DNA of 36,673 nucleotides from JBFGCM01 sp041581135 (GTDB lineage Bacteria; Actinomycetota; Acidimicrobiia; Spongiisociales; UBA5794). The notes below the pieces were generated by a model, which was not told the DNA's origin, searched no databases, and worked only from the letters and a program-made list of their open reading frames with translations. Both the position numbers and the translations under genes were made by a program. The stretch is taken from contig JBFGCM010000026.1 of assembly GCA_041581135.1 (NCBI GenBank), positions 1-36,673 on the forward strand. Direction: 5' to 3'. Of the stretch, positions 9,873 through 16,827 are shown piece after piece; position 1 is the first letter of the stretch, and the number at the start of each line of letters is the position of its first letter.

Positions 9873-10928
9873 ATGAGATCGGGGACCGACCACTTGGACA
9901 TCCTGGGCCGCTTCGCGCCTGGAACCGACCTGCGAGCCGCGGTGGATCTCATCATCCACCAGGGCAACGGTGCATTGATCGCCATCGGTACGAGCGGGCT
10001 GGTGGAGTCGTTGTCGTCCGGCGGGTTCTCGGTCAGTGCGGCCAGGTTCACGCCGCAGCGCGTCGCCGAGCTGGCCAAGATGGACGGAGGGATCGTCGTC
10101 GACGACGAAGCCGAGTTCATCCTGCGCGCCAACGTGCACTTCATCCCTGATCCCAGCTTGGAGACCGGAGAGACCGGCACCAGACATCGCACCGCAGAGC
10201 GACTCGCCCGCCAGACCGGCAAACCGGTCATTGCGGTCAGCGAGGGGCGCGCGATGGCCATCGTCTATCACAATCAGCGCCGCTTCGAGCTGCAGCCTCC
10301 CACCGAGCTGCTGGCCGAAGCCAATCAGAGCCTCAACGCGCTGGAGCGGTTGCGCAGGCGCCTCACCGAAGCCGAGAACAACCTCACCGGCTACGAGGTG
10401 CACGATGTGGTCGTCGTGCGCGATGTGGCGCTGGTGCTGCAGCGGGCAACGTTGGTACGGCGCCTGTCCACGGAGCTGGAGCAGCTCATGGTGGCGATGG
10501 GCGGTGAGGCTCAGCTCATCCGGCTCCAGGCCGCCGACTTTCTCGAGGGGGTCGATGACCTCATCACCTTCGTCTATTTCGACTACGTGAAGCGGCGTCC
10601 GAAGCGACCCGAGCGGATTCTCGAGCTCCTCGACGACATGCCCGGCGAGCAGCTCTACGACCTCGCCAACATCGCCGCGGCGTTGAACCTCTCCCACCTC
10701 GACTCGCCGGTGAGGCCTCGTGGGCTGCGGATTCTCTCCAAGGTTCCCCGGCTTCCCGACCCGGTGCGGGAGGCGCTGGTCAGCCACTTCGGCGACTTCC
10801 AGAAGCTGCTCAATGCCGAGGTCAGCTCCCTCGACCAGGTGGAGGGCGTCGGCCGCAAGCGGGCCATGCAGTTGCGCAACTACTTCGATCGACTTGCCGA
10901 CTTCAGCTCCGTCGTCGAGCTCGGCTGA
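9873..10928 (+). CDS. disA: DNA integrity scanning diadenylate cyclase DisA
   Basis: Makes cyclic di-AMP from two ATP and scans DNA for branched structures. At 351 residues it has the family's usual length. The N-terminal DAC domain (about 1-145) has GNGALIAIG, the catalytic Asp71 in the motif read here as DGG (71-73; most members have DGA), and RHRT at 104-107, followed by AERLARQTGKPVIAVSE. A helical spine follows, and a C-terminal helix-hairpin-helix DNA-binding domain ends with LDQVEGVGRKRAMQLRNYF. It lies between radA and carD as in many actinobacteria. The DGA to DGG change is conservative, so activity is still expected. Confidence 0.96.
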   Translation: MRSGTDHLDILGRFAPGTDLRAAVDLIIHQGNGALIAIGTSGLVESLSSGGFSVSAARFTPQRVAELAKMDGGIVVDDEAEFILRANVHFIPDPSLETGETGTRHRTAERLARQTGKPVIAVSEGRAMAIVYHNQRRFELQPPTELLAEANQSLNALERLRRRLTEAENNLTGYEVHDVVVVRDVALVLQRATLVRRLSTELEQLMVAMGGEAQLIRLQAADFLEGVDDLITFVYFDYVKRRPKRPERILELLDDMPGEQLYDLANIAAALNLSHLDSPVRPRGLRILSKVPRLPDPVREALVSHFGDFQKLLNAEVSSLDQVEGVGRKRAMQLRNYFDRLADFSSVVELG

Positions 10929-10980
10929 CTAGTCACCAGGGCCGAAACGACTCAACGTCCTCAGTGGTCCGACCGACGAT

Positions 10981-10986
10981 TACACT
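10981..10986 (+). promoter_or_regulatory. -10 box of the carD promoter
   Basis: TACACT lies 39 nt before the carD ATG, giving a predicted leader of about 33 nt. The region at the expected -35 position (around 10958-10963) has no clear consensus. CarD itself stabilises open complexes at such weak promoters in mycobacteria, so autoregulation is conceivable but not shown. Confidence 0.45.
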
Positions 10987-11025
10987 ACGCCGCCGCCACG
11001 GCCCGACCCAACGAGCGGACACGCC

Positions 11026-11859
11026 ATGCCTGCCCGGAAATCGACTGCCAAGAAGCCTGTCACGAAGAAGGCGCCTGCCAAGAAGCCCGCCACCCGGGCC
11101 AAGGCCGCGCCCGCGAAGAAGGCAGCCGGCACGAAGAAGGCCGCGGCGAAGACCACGTCGGCCAAGAAGGCACCGGCGAAGAGGGCACCGGCGAAGAAGG
11201 CCCCGGCCAAGAGGGCCGCGGCGAAGAAGGCCGCGGCGAAGAAGGCCCCGGCAAAGAAGGCCCCAGCGAAGAAGGCCACTGCAAAGAAGGCCCCGGCGAA
11301 GAAGGCCGCCACCAAAGACGCCCCGGCGAAGCCAAAGTCGGCGCCGCGGGCGAAGTCTCCGTTCAAGGTCCGGGACAAAGTCGTCTACCCGCACCACGGT
11401 GCCGCCACCATCGTCAAGAAGGAGCGCATCGAGTTCGACGGGCAGAAGCAGGACTACTTCGTCCTCGAGCTCGCCACCGATCAGCTCACGGTGCGGGTTC
11501 CGGTCGCCAAGGCCGTGGACCTCGGGGTACGCCCGGTGATCTCGAAGAACATGGCCCGCAAGGTGTTCGCCACGTTCAAGGACGATCCCGAGGAAGCGGG
11601 GTCCAACTGGAGCCGATGGTACAAACTGCTCACCGAGAAGATCAACAGCGGCGACATCTTTCAAGTCGCCGAGGTGGTGCGCGACCTCACCTACGCGCAA
11701 CAGAAGAAGGGTATCTCGCCGGCACTCAAGCGAATGCTGGCGAAAGCACGCATCATCATCACGAGTGAGTTGCGGTTTGCTCTGGGCATCGACGAGGAGG
11801 ACGCGGTTCGGAGACTCGACCGGGCATTGCCCAAGGTCGAGCCCGAGGAAGAGGACTGA
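11026..11859 (+). CDS. carD: CarD/CdnL-family RNA polymerase-binding regulator with N-terminal histone-H1-like tail
   Basis: CarD binds the RNA polymerase beta subunit and stabilises the open promoter complex. Residues about 112-277 match a full CarD: RNAP-interaction domain from SPFKVRDKVVYPHHG, then the helical DNA-binding part with NWSRWYK, whose first Trp (195) matches the Trp that wedges into the upstream edge of the bubble, and VAEVVRDL and KRMLAKAR. Ahead of it is a tail of about 110 residues made almost only of Lys, Ala, Pro, Thr and Arg, with AKKAP repeated, as in histone H1 and mycobacterial HupB tails. Typical CarD is about 160 residues. No in-frame ATG, GTG or TTG lies near the domain boundary, so the tail is very likely translated. 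yacL follows 3 nt after the stop. Confidence 0.93.
   Translation: MPARKSTAKKPVTKKAPAKKPATRAKAAPAKKAAGTKKAAAKTTSAKKAPAKRAPAKKAPAKRAAAKKAAAKKAPAKKAPAKKATAKKAPAKKAATKDAPAKPKSAPRAKSPFKVRDKVVYPHHGAATIVKKERIEFDGQKQDYFVLELATDQLTVRVPVAKAVDLGVRPVISKNMARKVFATFKDDPEEAGSNWSRWYKLLTEKINSGDIFQVAEVVRDLTYAQQKKGISPALKRMLAKARIIITSELRFALGIDEEDAVRRLDRALPKVEPEEED
11041..11340 (+). repeat. In-gene repeats encoding the Lys-Ala-Pro tail of CarD
   Basis: Imperfect tandem units of about 12-15 bp (GCGAAGAAGGCCCCG and variants, coding AKKAP, AKKAA, AKRAP) fill this part of the gene. Such repeats can expand or shrink by slippage in multiples of three, so tail length may vary among strains. Confidence 0.8.
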
Positions 11860-11862
11860 GCC

Positions 11863-12933
11863 GTGCCCCCGCCGTTGCCCCAGACCGGTAAGGCCGGTGC
11901 CCTCGTCGAGGCTGTCCGGCTTCTCGTCACCCTCGCCACCACGGCGGTGGGATTCCAGGTAGGTCGATCCTGGAACAGCTGGTTCCGGACGATGGAGTCC
12001 GAGTTCGCCGTCATCACCGGTGCACTGGTCGGTGCCGGCGTGGGGTACGTGCTCGGCGGCGTCATCGGTCGGGTGATCCGCGCCACTCTCGACGACAGCC
12101 CCGGCATGCTCGCCAAGCTCTCGGGTCCGCAACTTCTCTCGGGGACCGTGGGCCTCGTCTGCGGCGTCATCGTGGGCGCCGCCGCCTCCGCCCCTTTCGT
12201 TGCCCTGCTGCCAGGGGTCGTCGGTTGGCCGGCAGCAGCGCTCGTGGTGTTGATCCTGGCGAGCTTCGGCGCCCGGGTGTTCGGCCAACGCGGGGCCTCG
12301 CTGTGGTCCCCGGAGCCGACGTCCGTGCGTGTGTCCGCCGGAAGCTCCCACCTCATCGATTCTTCGGCGGCCATCGACGGTCGGATCCTGCACCTGGCGA
12401 GAGCGGGGCTGGTGCGGTCGGATGTGTGGGTTCCCGCGTTCGTGGTCGACGAGCTGCAGGGAATCGCGGACGCCCATGACCGCAGCAGGCGCCGCCGCGG
12501 TCGTCGCGGACTGGACGTGCTCGACGGGCTACGCGAGGTCGAGGGCATCGAGTTCCGTGTGCTCGAGGAGACCGTGCCTGAGGCCGTTGACGTGGACGCC
12601 AAGCTGCTCGCCCTGGCATCGCGCTACGAGGCCGTTCTCGTGACCACCGATCACAATCTGGCGCGTGCGGCGGGGCTGCGGGGCATCGATGTCATCAATC
12701 CGCACGAGCTGGGCGAGGCGCTGCGGCCCGGGTTGGCGGCCGGTGATGAAGTCGAGGTGGCCATCGAGAAGCTCGGATCCGAGCCGGGCCAGGGAGTGGG
12801 CTTCCTCGACGACGGAACGATGGTCGTGGTGGCCGACGGCGCCGGGCAGGTCGGCTCCACCGTTCTCGTGGAGGTGTCCAACGTCCTGCGCACGTCAGTG
12901 GGCCGGATGGTGTTTGCCCGGCTGGATGCGTGA
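11863..12933 (+). CDS. YacL-like membrane protein with PIN and TRAM domains
   Basis: Predicted membrane-anchored ribonuclease of the YacL group. The 356-residue product has about four hydrophobic segments in residues 10-150. A PIN nuclease domain then runs from about 160 to 285, with conserved acidic positions in HLIDSSAAIDGR, FVVDELQG, VDVDAKLLALA and VTTDHNLA. A C-terminal TRAM domain (about 290-356) is expected to bind RNA. GTG start 3 nt after the carD stop, with GAGGAAGAGGAC at the end of carD serving as ribosome-binding site. In Bacillus the same family follows disA and precedes ispD-ispF, so the placement is conserved. Its cellular substrate is not known. Confidence 0.9.
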   Translation: MPPPLPQTGKAGALVEAVRLLVTLATTAVGFQVGRSWNSWFRTMESEFAVITGALVGAGVGYVLGGVIGRVIRATLDDSPGMLAKLSGPQLLSGTVGLVCGVIVGAAASAPFVALLPGVVGWPAAALVVLILASFGARVFGQRGASLWSPEPTSVRVSAGSSHLIDSSAAIDGRILHLARAGLVRSDVWVPAFVVDELQGIADAHDRSRRRRGRRGLDVLDGLREVEGIEFRVLEETVPEAVDVDAKLLALASRYEAVLVTTDHNLARAAGLRGIDVINPHELGEALRPGLAAGDEVEVAIEKLGSEPGQGVGFLDDGTMVVVADGAGQVGSTVLVEVSNVLRTSVGRMVFARLDA

Positions 12934-12937
12934 CTCC

Positions 12938-13426
12938 ATGAGGGTTGGCTGGGGATTCGATGCGCATCGGCTGGGAGGTGAGCCACCGATCGTGCTCGGT
13001 GGCGTGCTCGTCAGTCCCGACCAGGGCGTCATTGCGACGTCGGACGGTGACGTCGTGGCGCACGCGGTTGCCGACGCATTGCTCGGCGCGGCGGCGCTGG
13101 GAGACATCGGAGACTATTTCCCGTCCAGTGATCCCACGTTCGCGGGTGCCGACTCCATGAAGCTGGCTGCCAAGGTGCTGGGTCGGGTGGGAGATGCGGG
13201 GTTCGCCGTTCAATCGCTGGATGTCACCGTGATCGCGGAAACGGTTCGGGTAGCCGCCCGCCGGGCCGACATCAGGGAGTCCCTGGCGCGGCTGCTGAAC
13301 GTCTCTGCAGGCCAGGTGTCGGTGAAAGCAACCACCACCGACGGTATGGGCTTCATCGGCCATGGCGAGGGTATCGCAGCCACCGCCGTGGTCGTGTTGC
13401 GCTCGGTTACCGAGGCGAGCTTCTAA
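12938..13426 (+). CDS. ispF: 2-C-methyl-D-erythritol 2,4-cyclodiphosphate synthase IspF
   Basis: Fifth step of the MEP isoprenoid pathway: converts CDP-ME 2-phosphate to the cyclic diphosphate, releasing CMP. 162 residues, the family's normal length. Metal ligands Asp8 and His10 are in GFDAHRL and His42 is in AHAVADALLG; ALGDIGDYFP and the C-terminal TTTDGMGFIGHGEGIA segment are also conserved. ATG 12938 starts 4 nt after the yacL stop, so it is part of the carD-yacL-ispF unit. The usual partner ispD is not in the window, so it must lie elsewhere or be replaced. The gene ends convergently with the phosphodiesterase gene, with a 4-nt overlap. Confidence 0.96.
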   Translation: MRVGWGFDAHRLGGEPPIVLGGVLVSPDQGVIATSDGDVVAHAVADALLGAAALGDIGDYFPSSDPTFAGADSMKLAAKVLGRVGDAGFAVQSLDVTVIAETVRVAARRADIRESLARLLNVSAGQVSVKATTTDGMGFIGHGEGIAATAVVVLRSVTEASF

Positions 13427-14163
13427 GGTCTGAGCAAGGCGACGGCTGCAGCGGGATCGTTCGTGATGACACCGGCCACGCCGGCCTCGGCGAATCGCTG
13501 GATCTCTGCGGGGTCGTCGACGGTCCACGGGAGCACCGGGATCCGCCTGGCGTTGGCGGCGAGGAGAATCTCCTCCAGGGCATCCGCCAGGTCGCCGCGA
13601 AACGGGTGGAGAGCATCATGCCCGCGCTCCACCAGACCGGCGCACATGCCCTCGGGATCGAAGGGGCCGTGCGTGAGTTGGCCCGTGGGGATGCTCGGGT
13701 CGAGCCGTTGCACCGTGTCTATGGTCCCCGGATTGAACGACGACACGATGACCCGGTCATGCAGGTGATGGGCCTCCACCCAACGCACCACCTCGGCGGC
13801 CACCCAGTCGTCGGCGTCGAAATCCGGTTCGGCCGGTGCATTCTTGATCTCGGCATTGATCCACATTCCCTCGCACGCCTCGAGCATCTCGTCGATGGTC
13901 GGTACCCATGGCGCGGCACGGCGCAGTTCTTCGAGGGTGACGTCGACGATGCTCCCGACCCCGTCGATCTCCGGATCGTGGTGGATGACCAGGGCGTTGT
14001 CTGCGGTACGCCGCACATCGGTCTCGATGCCGTCTGCACCTTGCTGCCTGGCCAAGCGGAACGCCTCGACGGTGTTCTCCGGTGCGTGCGCCGAGGCGCC
14101 ACGGTGCCCCACCACTGCGGTGGTCGGGCCGAAGAGGCTGCTGAGGTCGCTCACCGGCGGCAT
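13423..14163 (-). CDS. Glycerophosphodiester phosphodiesterase
   Basis: GDPD-family enzyme that hydrolyses glycerophosphodiesters to glycerol-3-phosphate and an alcohol. It has a TIM-barrel with the family signatures: VVGHRGASAHAPENT at 18-31 (catalytic His20, Arg21), GIETDVRRTADNALVIHHDPEID at 45-67 (Glu47, Asp49, His62), WINAEIKNAP and, near the end, RIPVLPWTVDD and GVAGVITNDP. No signal peptide, so it is likely cytoplasmic. I chose ATG 14163; an in-frame ATG at 14193 would add ten residues (MLLRTVPAAR) that look unlike the family and would start on top of the cysS promoter. It lies antisense between ispF and cysS. Confidence 0.92.
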   Translation of the reverse strand: MPPVSDLSSLFGPTTAVVGHRGASAHAPENTVEAFRLARQQGADGIETDVRRTADNALVIHHDPEIDGVGSIVDVTLEELRRAAPWVPTIDEMLEACEGMWINAEIKNAPAEPDFDADDWVAAEVVRWVEAHHLHDRVIVSSFNPGTIDTVQRLDPSIPTGQLTHGPFDPEGMCAGLVERGHDALHPFRGDLADALEEILLAANARRIPVLPWTVDDPAEIQRFAEAGVAGVITNDPAAAVALLRP

Positions 14164-14187
14164 TCTGGCAGCCGGCACGGTCCTGAG

Positions 14188-14193
14188 TAGCAT
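14188..14193 (+). promoter_or_regulatory. -10 box before cysS
   Basis: TAGCAT ends 11 nt before the cysS ATG with no ribosome-binding site between them, consistent with a leaderless or very short-leader transcript. It lies in the divergent gap with the phosphodiesterase gene. Confidence 0.4.
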
Positions 14194-14204
14194 TCGGCGC
14201 CTTC

Positions 14205-15611
14205 ATGAGAGTTTTCAACACCCTGTCCAGCGCCGTGGAGACGTTCGAGCCACGGGATGAAGGGCGCGTGGGCATCTACGTGTGCGGTCCCACCGTGCAG
14301 GCGGCGCCGCATGTCGGGCACGGCCGGTATGCAGTTGTCTTCGATGTGATACGGCGGTACCTGACGTGGAGGGGCTACGCCGTCACGTACGTGATGAACG
14401 TCACCGATGTGGACGACAAGATCATCGCTGCTGCCACGGAGGAACACGTTTCCACGAAGCTCATCTCCGATCGCGCCACTGAGCAATTCATCTCCGCCTT
14501 CGATCAACTTGGTGTGGCGCCACCCGACCTCATGCCGCGCGCCACCGAGCACATCGCAGAGATGATCGCCCTCATAAAGACCCTCGTCGATACGGGGCAC
14601 GCATACGCGGCCGACGGCGACGTCTACTTCTCGGTGCGGTCGTTCCCCGACTACGGCAGGTTGAGCGGACGCAAGATCGACGATCTGCAGGTTGGAGCCC
14701 GGGTGGAGCCCGGTGAGCACAAGCGAGACCCGCTGGACTTCGCGTTGTGGAAGGCGTCAAAGCCCGGAGAGCCCGCATGGGATGCGCCATGGGGGTCGGG
14801 ACGCCCCGGCTGGCACATCGAGTGCTCGGCGATGGCGACCAAGTACCTCGGCGAGGCGTTCGACATCCACGCCGGGGGAGTCGACCTGGTCTTTCCCCAC
14901 CACGAGAACGAAGTGGCCCAATCCGAGGCAGCCACGGGGACCACGTTCGCCCGCTACTGGCTGCACAACGGCATGGTGAACCTCTCCGGCGAGAAGATGG
15001 CGAAGTCGACGGGCAACATCATCGATCTGCTCTCGGTGCTCGCCGACTACCCGCCGCTTGCCGTGCGGCTCTTCTACCTGCGTACCCACTATCGCAAGCC
15101 CATTGACTTCGGCGACGAGACGTTGCAGGACGCGGTGGCTTCGCTGGAGCGACTGTGGAGCTTCCGTCGCCGGTTCGGCGACGATCTGGCAGTGGCACCA
15201 GAGCCGAACGTGGTCGCCGCGTTTCGGACCGCCATGGACGACGATTTCGACGTGGCCGGAGCACTCGCAGTGGTGTTCGATGCGGTGCGGGACGGCAATC
15301 GGAGGCTCGACGAGGGCGAGGACGCCGCGGCGTACGCAGCCGCGTACGACGAGATCATCGGTGTGCTCGGTCTCGGTGAGCCGGAGGTGTCCTTGGAGGA
15401 TGTGGCCGGGGCCCTGACCGAGCTGGCCACCGCCTACGGCATCGATGCTGGGCAGACCCCGGCGGAGACCGTCGACGCACTCATCGCCCGGCGTGCCGCT
15501 GCTCGTGTCGACAAGGACTGGGCAGTCACCGATGCCATCCGCGACGGACTTTTCCAGCTCGGGATCGTGGTCGAAGACACCGCCGATGGCGTCCGCTGGT
15601 ATCGGCGATAG
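14205..15611 (+). CDS. cysS: Cysteinyl-tRNA synthetase
   Basis: Charges tRNA-Cys with cysteine. 468 residues, class I synthetase. The HIGH-type motif is HVGHG (36-40). Zinc ligands are Cys27 in YVCGPTV, Cys207 in GWHIECSAM, and His232/Glu in FPHHENE. The KMSKS motif reads KMAKS (264-268). The DALR-type anticodon-binding part is at the C-terminus. The length and the complete C-terminal domain argue for CysS rather than the related mycothiol ligase MshC. The stop lies inside rlmB (26-nt overlap), so the two are coupled; the cysS-rlmB pair is conserved in actinobacteria and Bacillus. Confidence 0.97.
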   Translation: MRVFNTLSSAVETFEPRDEGRVGIYVCGPTVQAAPHVGHGRYAVVFDVIRRYLTWRGYAVTYVMNVTDVDDKIIAAATEEHVSTKLISDRATEQFISAFDQLGVAPPDLMPRATEHIAEMIALIKTLVDTGHAYAADGDVYFSVRSFPDYGRLSGRKIDDLQVGARVEPGEHKRDPLDFALWKASKPGEPAWDAPWGSGRPGWHIECSAMATKYLGEAFDIHAGGVDLVFPHHENEVAQSEAATGTTFARYWLHNGMVNLSGEKMAKSTGNIIDLLSVLADYPPLAVRLFYLRTHYRKPIDFGDETLQDAVASLERLWSFRRRFGDDLAVAPEPNVVAAFRTAMDDDFDVAGALAVVFDAVRDGNRRLDEGEDAAAYAAAYDEIIGVLGLGEPEVSLEDVAGALTELATAYGIDAGQTPAETVDALIARRAAARVDKDWAVTDAIRDGLFQLGIVVEDTADGVRWYRR

Positions 15612-16326
15612 GGTCGAGGGCGTCCACGCCGTTGGCGCCGCGGTGGCCGCAGGGCGGGTCCGACGCCTGACCGTCGAGCGGTCGCGGCTGCGCGATCAGG
15701 AGATCGCGGCGTTGGTGCAGGAGGCGCGTGCTGCGGGCTGCGAGATCGTGGAAGTGGATGACGTGTCCGAGTTCGCCGTGACGCAGGCGCCGCAAGGACT
15801 CGTGGCAGAGGCGACGCCGTTGCCCAGAGCTGACATCGCCGACCTCGTCCCGGAGGCCGGCTCCGCTGCGATCCTCGTGCTCGACCATCTCCAGGATCCA
15901 CGGAACCTCGGGGCCATCGCCCGCACCGCGGTGGCCGCCGGCTTCGGCGGGCTGGTGGTGCCGACCCGGCGAGCGGCGCCGGTGGGGGCAACCGCCTTCA
16001 AAGCCGCCGCCGGGGCATTGGAGCACCTCCAGTTGGCCACGGTGTCGTCGATCGCCTCCGCACTGGACAGGCTCCGCGCCATGGACGTGTGGCTGGTGGG
16101 ACTCGACGCCCACGGAGAGCGATCCATCTTCGGGCTCGACCTCTTGAAGGAGCCGGTGGCGCTCGTCGTCGGAGCCGAAGCAAGAGGCCTGGGCAGGCTC
16201 GTGCGTGACAAGGTGGACGTGGTGGCGTCGATACCGCACGTCGGGAGCATCGAGAGCCTCAACGCCTCGGTCGCCGCCTCCCTCGCCATGTACGAGCTGG
16301 CCCGGATGCGAGGCTGGGTAACCTAG
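15586..16326 (+). CDS. rlmB: 23S rRNA 2'-O-ribose methyltransferase RlmB (TrmH/SpoU family)
   Basis: Methylates the ribose of a guanosine in 23S rRNA domain V using S-adenosylmethionine. 246 residues. An N-terminal substrate-binding part starts GVHAVGAAVAAGRVRRL. The SPOUT domain follows with motif 1 LDHLQDPRNLGAIARTA, motif 2 VALVVGAEARGLGRLV and motif 3 IPHVGSIESLNASVAASLAMYE. ATG 15586 overlaps the end of cysS by 26 nt and places GVHAV at the usual distance. A TrmH-type tRNA methylase is possible, but the N-terminal domain and the cysS neighbour favour RlmB. Confidence 0.92.
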   Translation: MASAGIGDRVEGVHAVGAAVAAGRVRRLTVERSRLRDQEIAALVQEARAAGCEIVEVDDVSEFAVTQAPQGLVAEATPLPRADIADLVPEAGSAAILVLDHLQDPRNLGAIARTAVAAGFGGLVVPTRRAAPVGATAFKAAAGALEHLQLATVSSIASALDRLRAMDVWLVGLDAHGERSIFGLDLLKEPVALVVGAEARGLGRLVRDKVDVVASIPHVGSIESLNASVAASLAMYELARMRGWVT

Positions 16327-16335
16327 GCCACCCTC

Positions 16336-16410
16336 GCTGGCGTAGCTCAGTTCGGTTAGAGCAGCCGCCTTGTAAGCGGCAGGTCGAGGGTTCGAATCCC
16401 TCCGCCAGCT
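16336..16410 (+). tRNA. tRNA-Thr (anticodon TGT)
   Basis: Full cloverleaf: acceptor GCTGGCG / CGCCAGC, D-stem GCTC / GAGC, anticodon stem GCCGC / GCGGC with loop CTTGTAA (TGT at 16371-16373), variable loop AGGTC, T-stem GAGGG / CCCTC with loop TTCGAAT, discriminator T. CCA is not encoded. Reads ACA codons. Starts 9 bp after rlmB and may be co-transcribed. Its 3' end is repeated downstream. Confidence 0.97.
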
Positions 16411-16468
16411 CGTGCGACACGGTCACCCTTCGTCGTGGGTTGCCGTCGTGTCGCCTGCGGCGACGTTC

Positions 16469-16505
16469 GCAACGATTCGAGCCCTACTCGGTCTCGAATC
16501 GTTGC
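16469..16505 (+). terminator. Long perfect hairpin after tRNA-Thr
   Basis: 13-bp perfect stem (GCAACGATTCGAG pairing with CTCGAATCGTTGC) with an 11-nt loop, 58 bp after the tRNA. No T-run follows directly, so it could be a tRNA terminator or part of a structured RNA. Confidence 0.45.
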
Positions 16506-16515
16506 TCAGCGGAGT

Positions 16516-16539
16516 CCCGGCCTGGGGGCCGGGCTGTTT
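16516..16539 (+). terminator. Terminator-like hairpin with short T-run
   Basis: CCCGGCC, TGGG loop, GGCCGGG, then CTGTTT. This is the best intrinsic terminator candidate for the rlmB/tRNA-Thr transcript. It lies directly before the second copy of the tRNA 3' end. Confidence 0.55.
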
Positions 16540-16542
16540 CGT

Positions 16543-16567
16543 AGGGTTCGAATCCCTCCGCCAGCTC
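16543..16567 (+). repeat. Exact 25-bp copy of the tRNA-Thr 3' end
   Basis: Identical to 16387-16411: most of the T-arm, the 3' acceptor strand, the discriminator and one further base. It can still fold as a T-arm hairpin (AGGG/CCCT). Such 3'-end copies are the usual mark of tRNA-targeted integration, although no integrase is present nearby. Confidence 0.85.
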
Positions 16568-16667
16568 CGTGTTGCTTTGTGGCCGGCCCCGGCCGCGTGG
16601 CGCTCTGGATGAGTTGTGCGTCCGGTCCGGCCACGCTGGTGCCGCTCTGTGGCGATGCTGCGCCGGC

Positions 16668-16689
16668 GACGGCCCCGGCGGGGGCCGTC
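16668..16689 (+). terminator. GC-rich hairpin between tRNA-tail copies 2 and 3
   Basis: 9-bp stem GACGGCCCC / GGGGCCGTC with a GGCG loop, followed by TTGT. Terminator-like. A second palindrome, GGCCGG-CC-CCGGCC, lies at 16581-16594. Confidence 0.5.
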
Positions 16690-16732
16690 TTGTCGCCACC
16701 CGGGTGGTCGTTGTTCGGGGGTTGGTGGGGTG

Positions 16733-16761
16733 TTCGCATCTCTCCGCCGGCTCCGTGTTGC
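16733..16761 (+). repeat. Degenerate third copy of the tRNA-Thr tail
   Basis: Aligns with the second copy at an offset of 186 bp with three mismatches over the tRNA part, and the similarity continues for several bases past it (CTCCGTGTTGC in both). That shared extension shows copies 2 and 3 are related to each other more closely than to the real tRNA. Confidence 0.7.
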
Positions 16762-16784
16762 CTCCTGGCGGCTCGGCCGCGCAC

Positions 16785-16820
16785 CAAATCCCCGGATTTG
16801 TCACACCCCGGTCGTACGCT
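16785..16820 (+). promoter_or_regulatory. Palindrome and -10 box before the DUF3263 gene
   Basis: A 16-bp inverted repeat (CAAATCC, two C, GGATTTG; 16785-16800) lies just ahead of TACGCT (16815-16820), which ends 7 nt before the ATG. The layout suggests a leaderless promoter with an operator in the -35 region. Confidence 0.45.
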
Positions 16821-16827
16821 GCCGGCC

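Larger units (their letters stand above)
16411..16827. other. Gene-free stretch with hairpins and tRNA 3'-end copies
   Basis: 417 bp with no credible coding sequence. It holds at least five stem-loops (GCGACAC/GTGTCGC at 16414-16454, GTCGCC/GGCGAC at 16450-16464, and those at 16469, 16516 and 16668 listed separately), two copies of the tRNA-Thr 3' end, and the promoter of the DUF3263 gene. Apparent reading frames here, such as antisense ones reading AGGGIRTL or AEGFEP, are only translations of the tRNA T-arm. Confidence 0.7.

Noticed and set aside
11041..11340. Separate histone-like gene upstream of carD
   Set aside because: The Lys/Ala/Pro stretch is in the same frame as the CarD domain with no stop codon between them.
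12938..13426. IspDF fusion
   Set aside because: The product is only 162 residues and begins at the IspF metal motif; no cytidylyltransferase domain is present.
16168..16410. Possible selenocysteine or second tRNA next to tRNA-Thr
   Set aside because: Only one full cloverleaf exists; the downstream matches contain only the T-arm and acceptor 3' strand.
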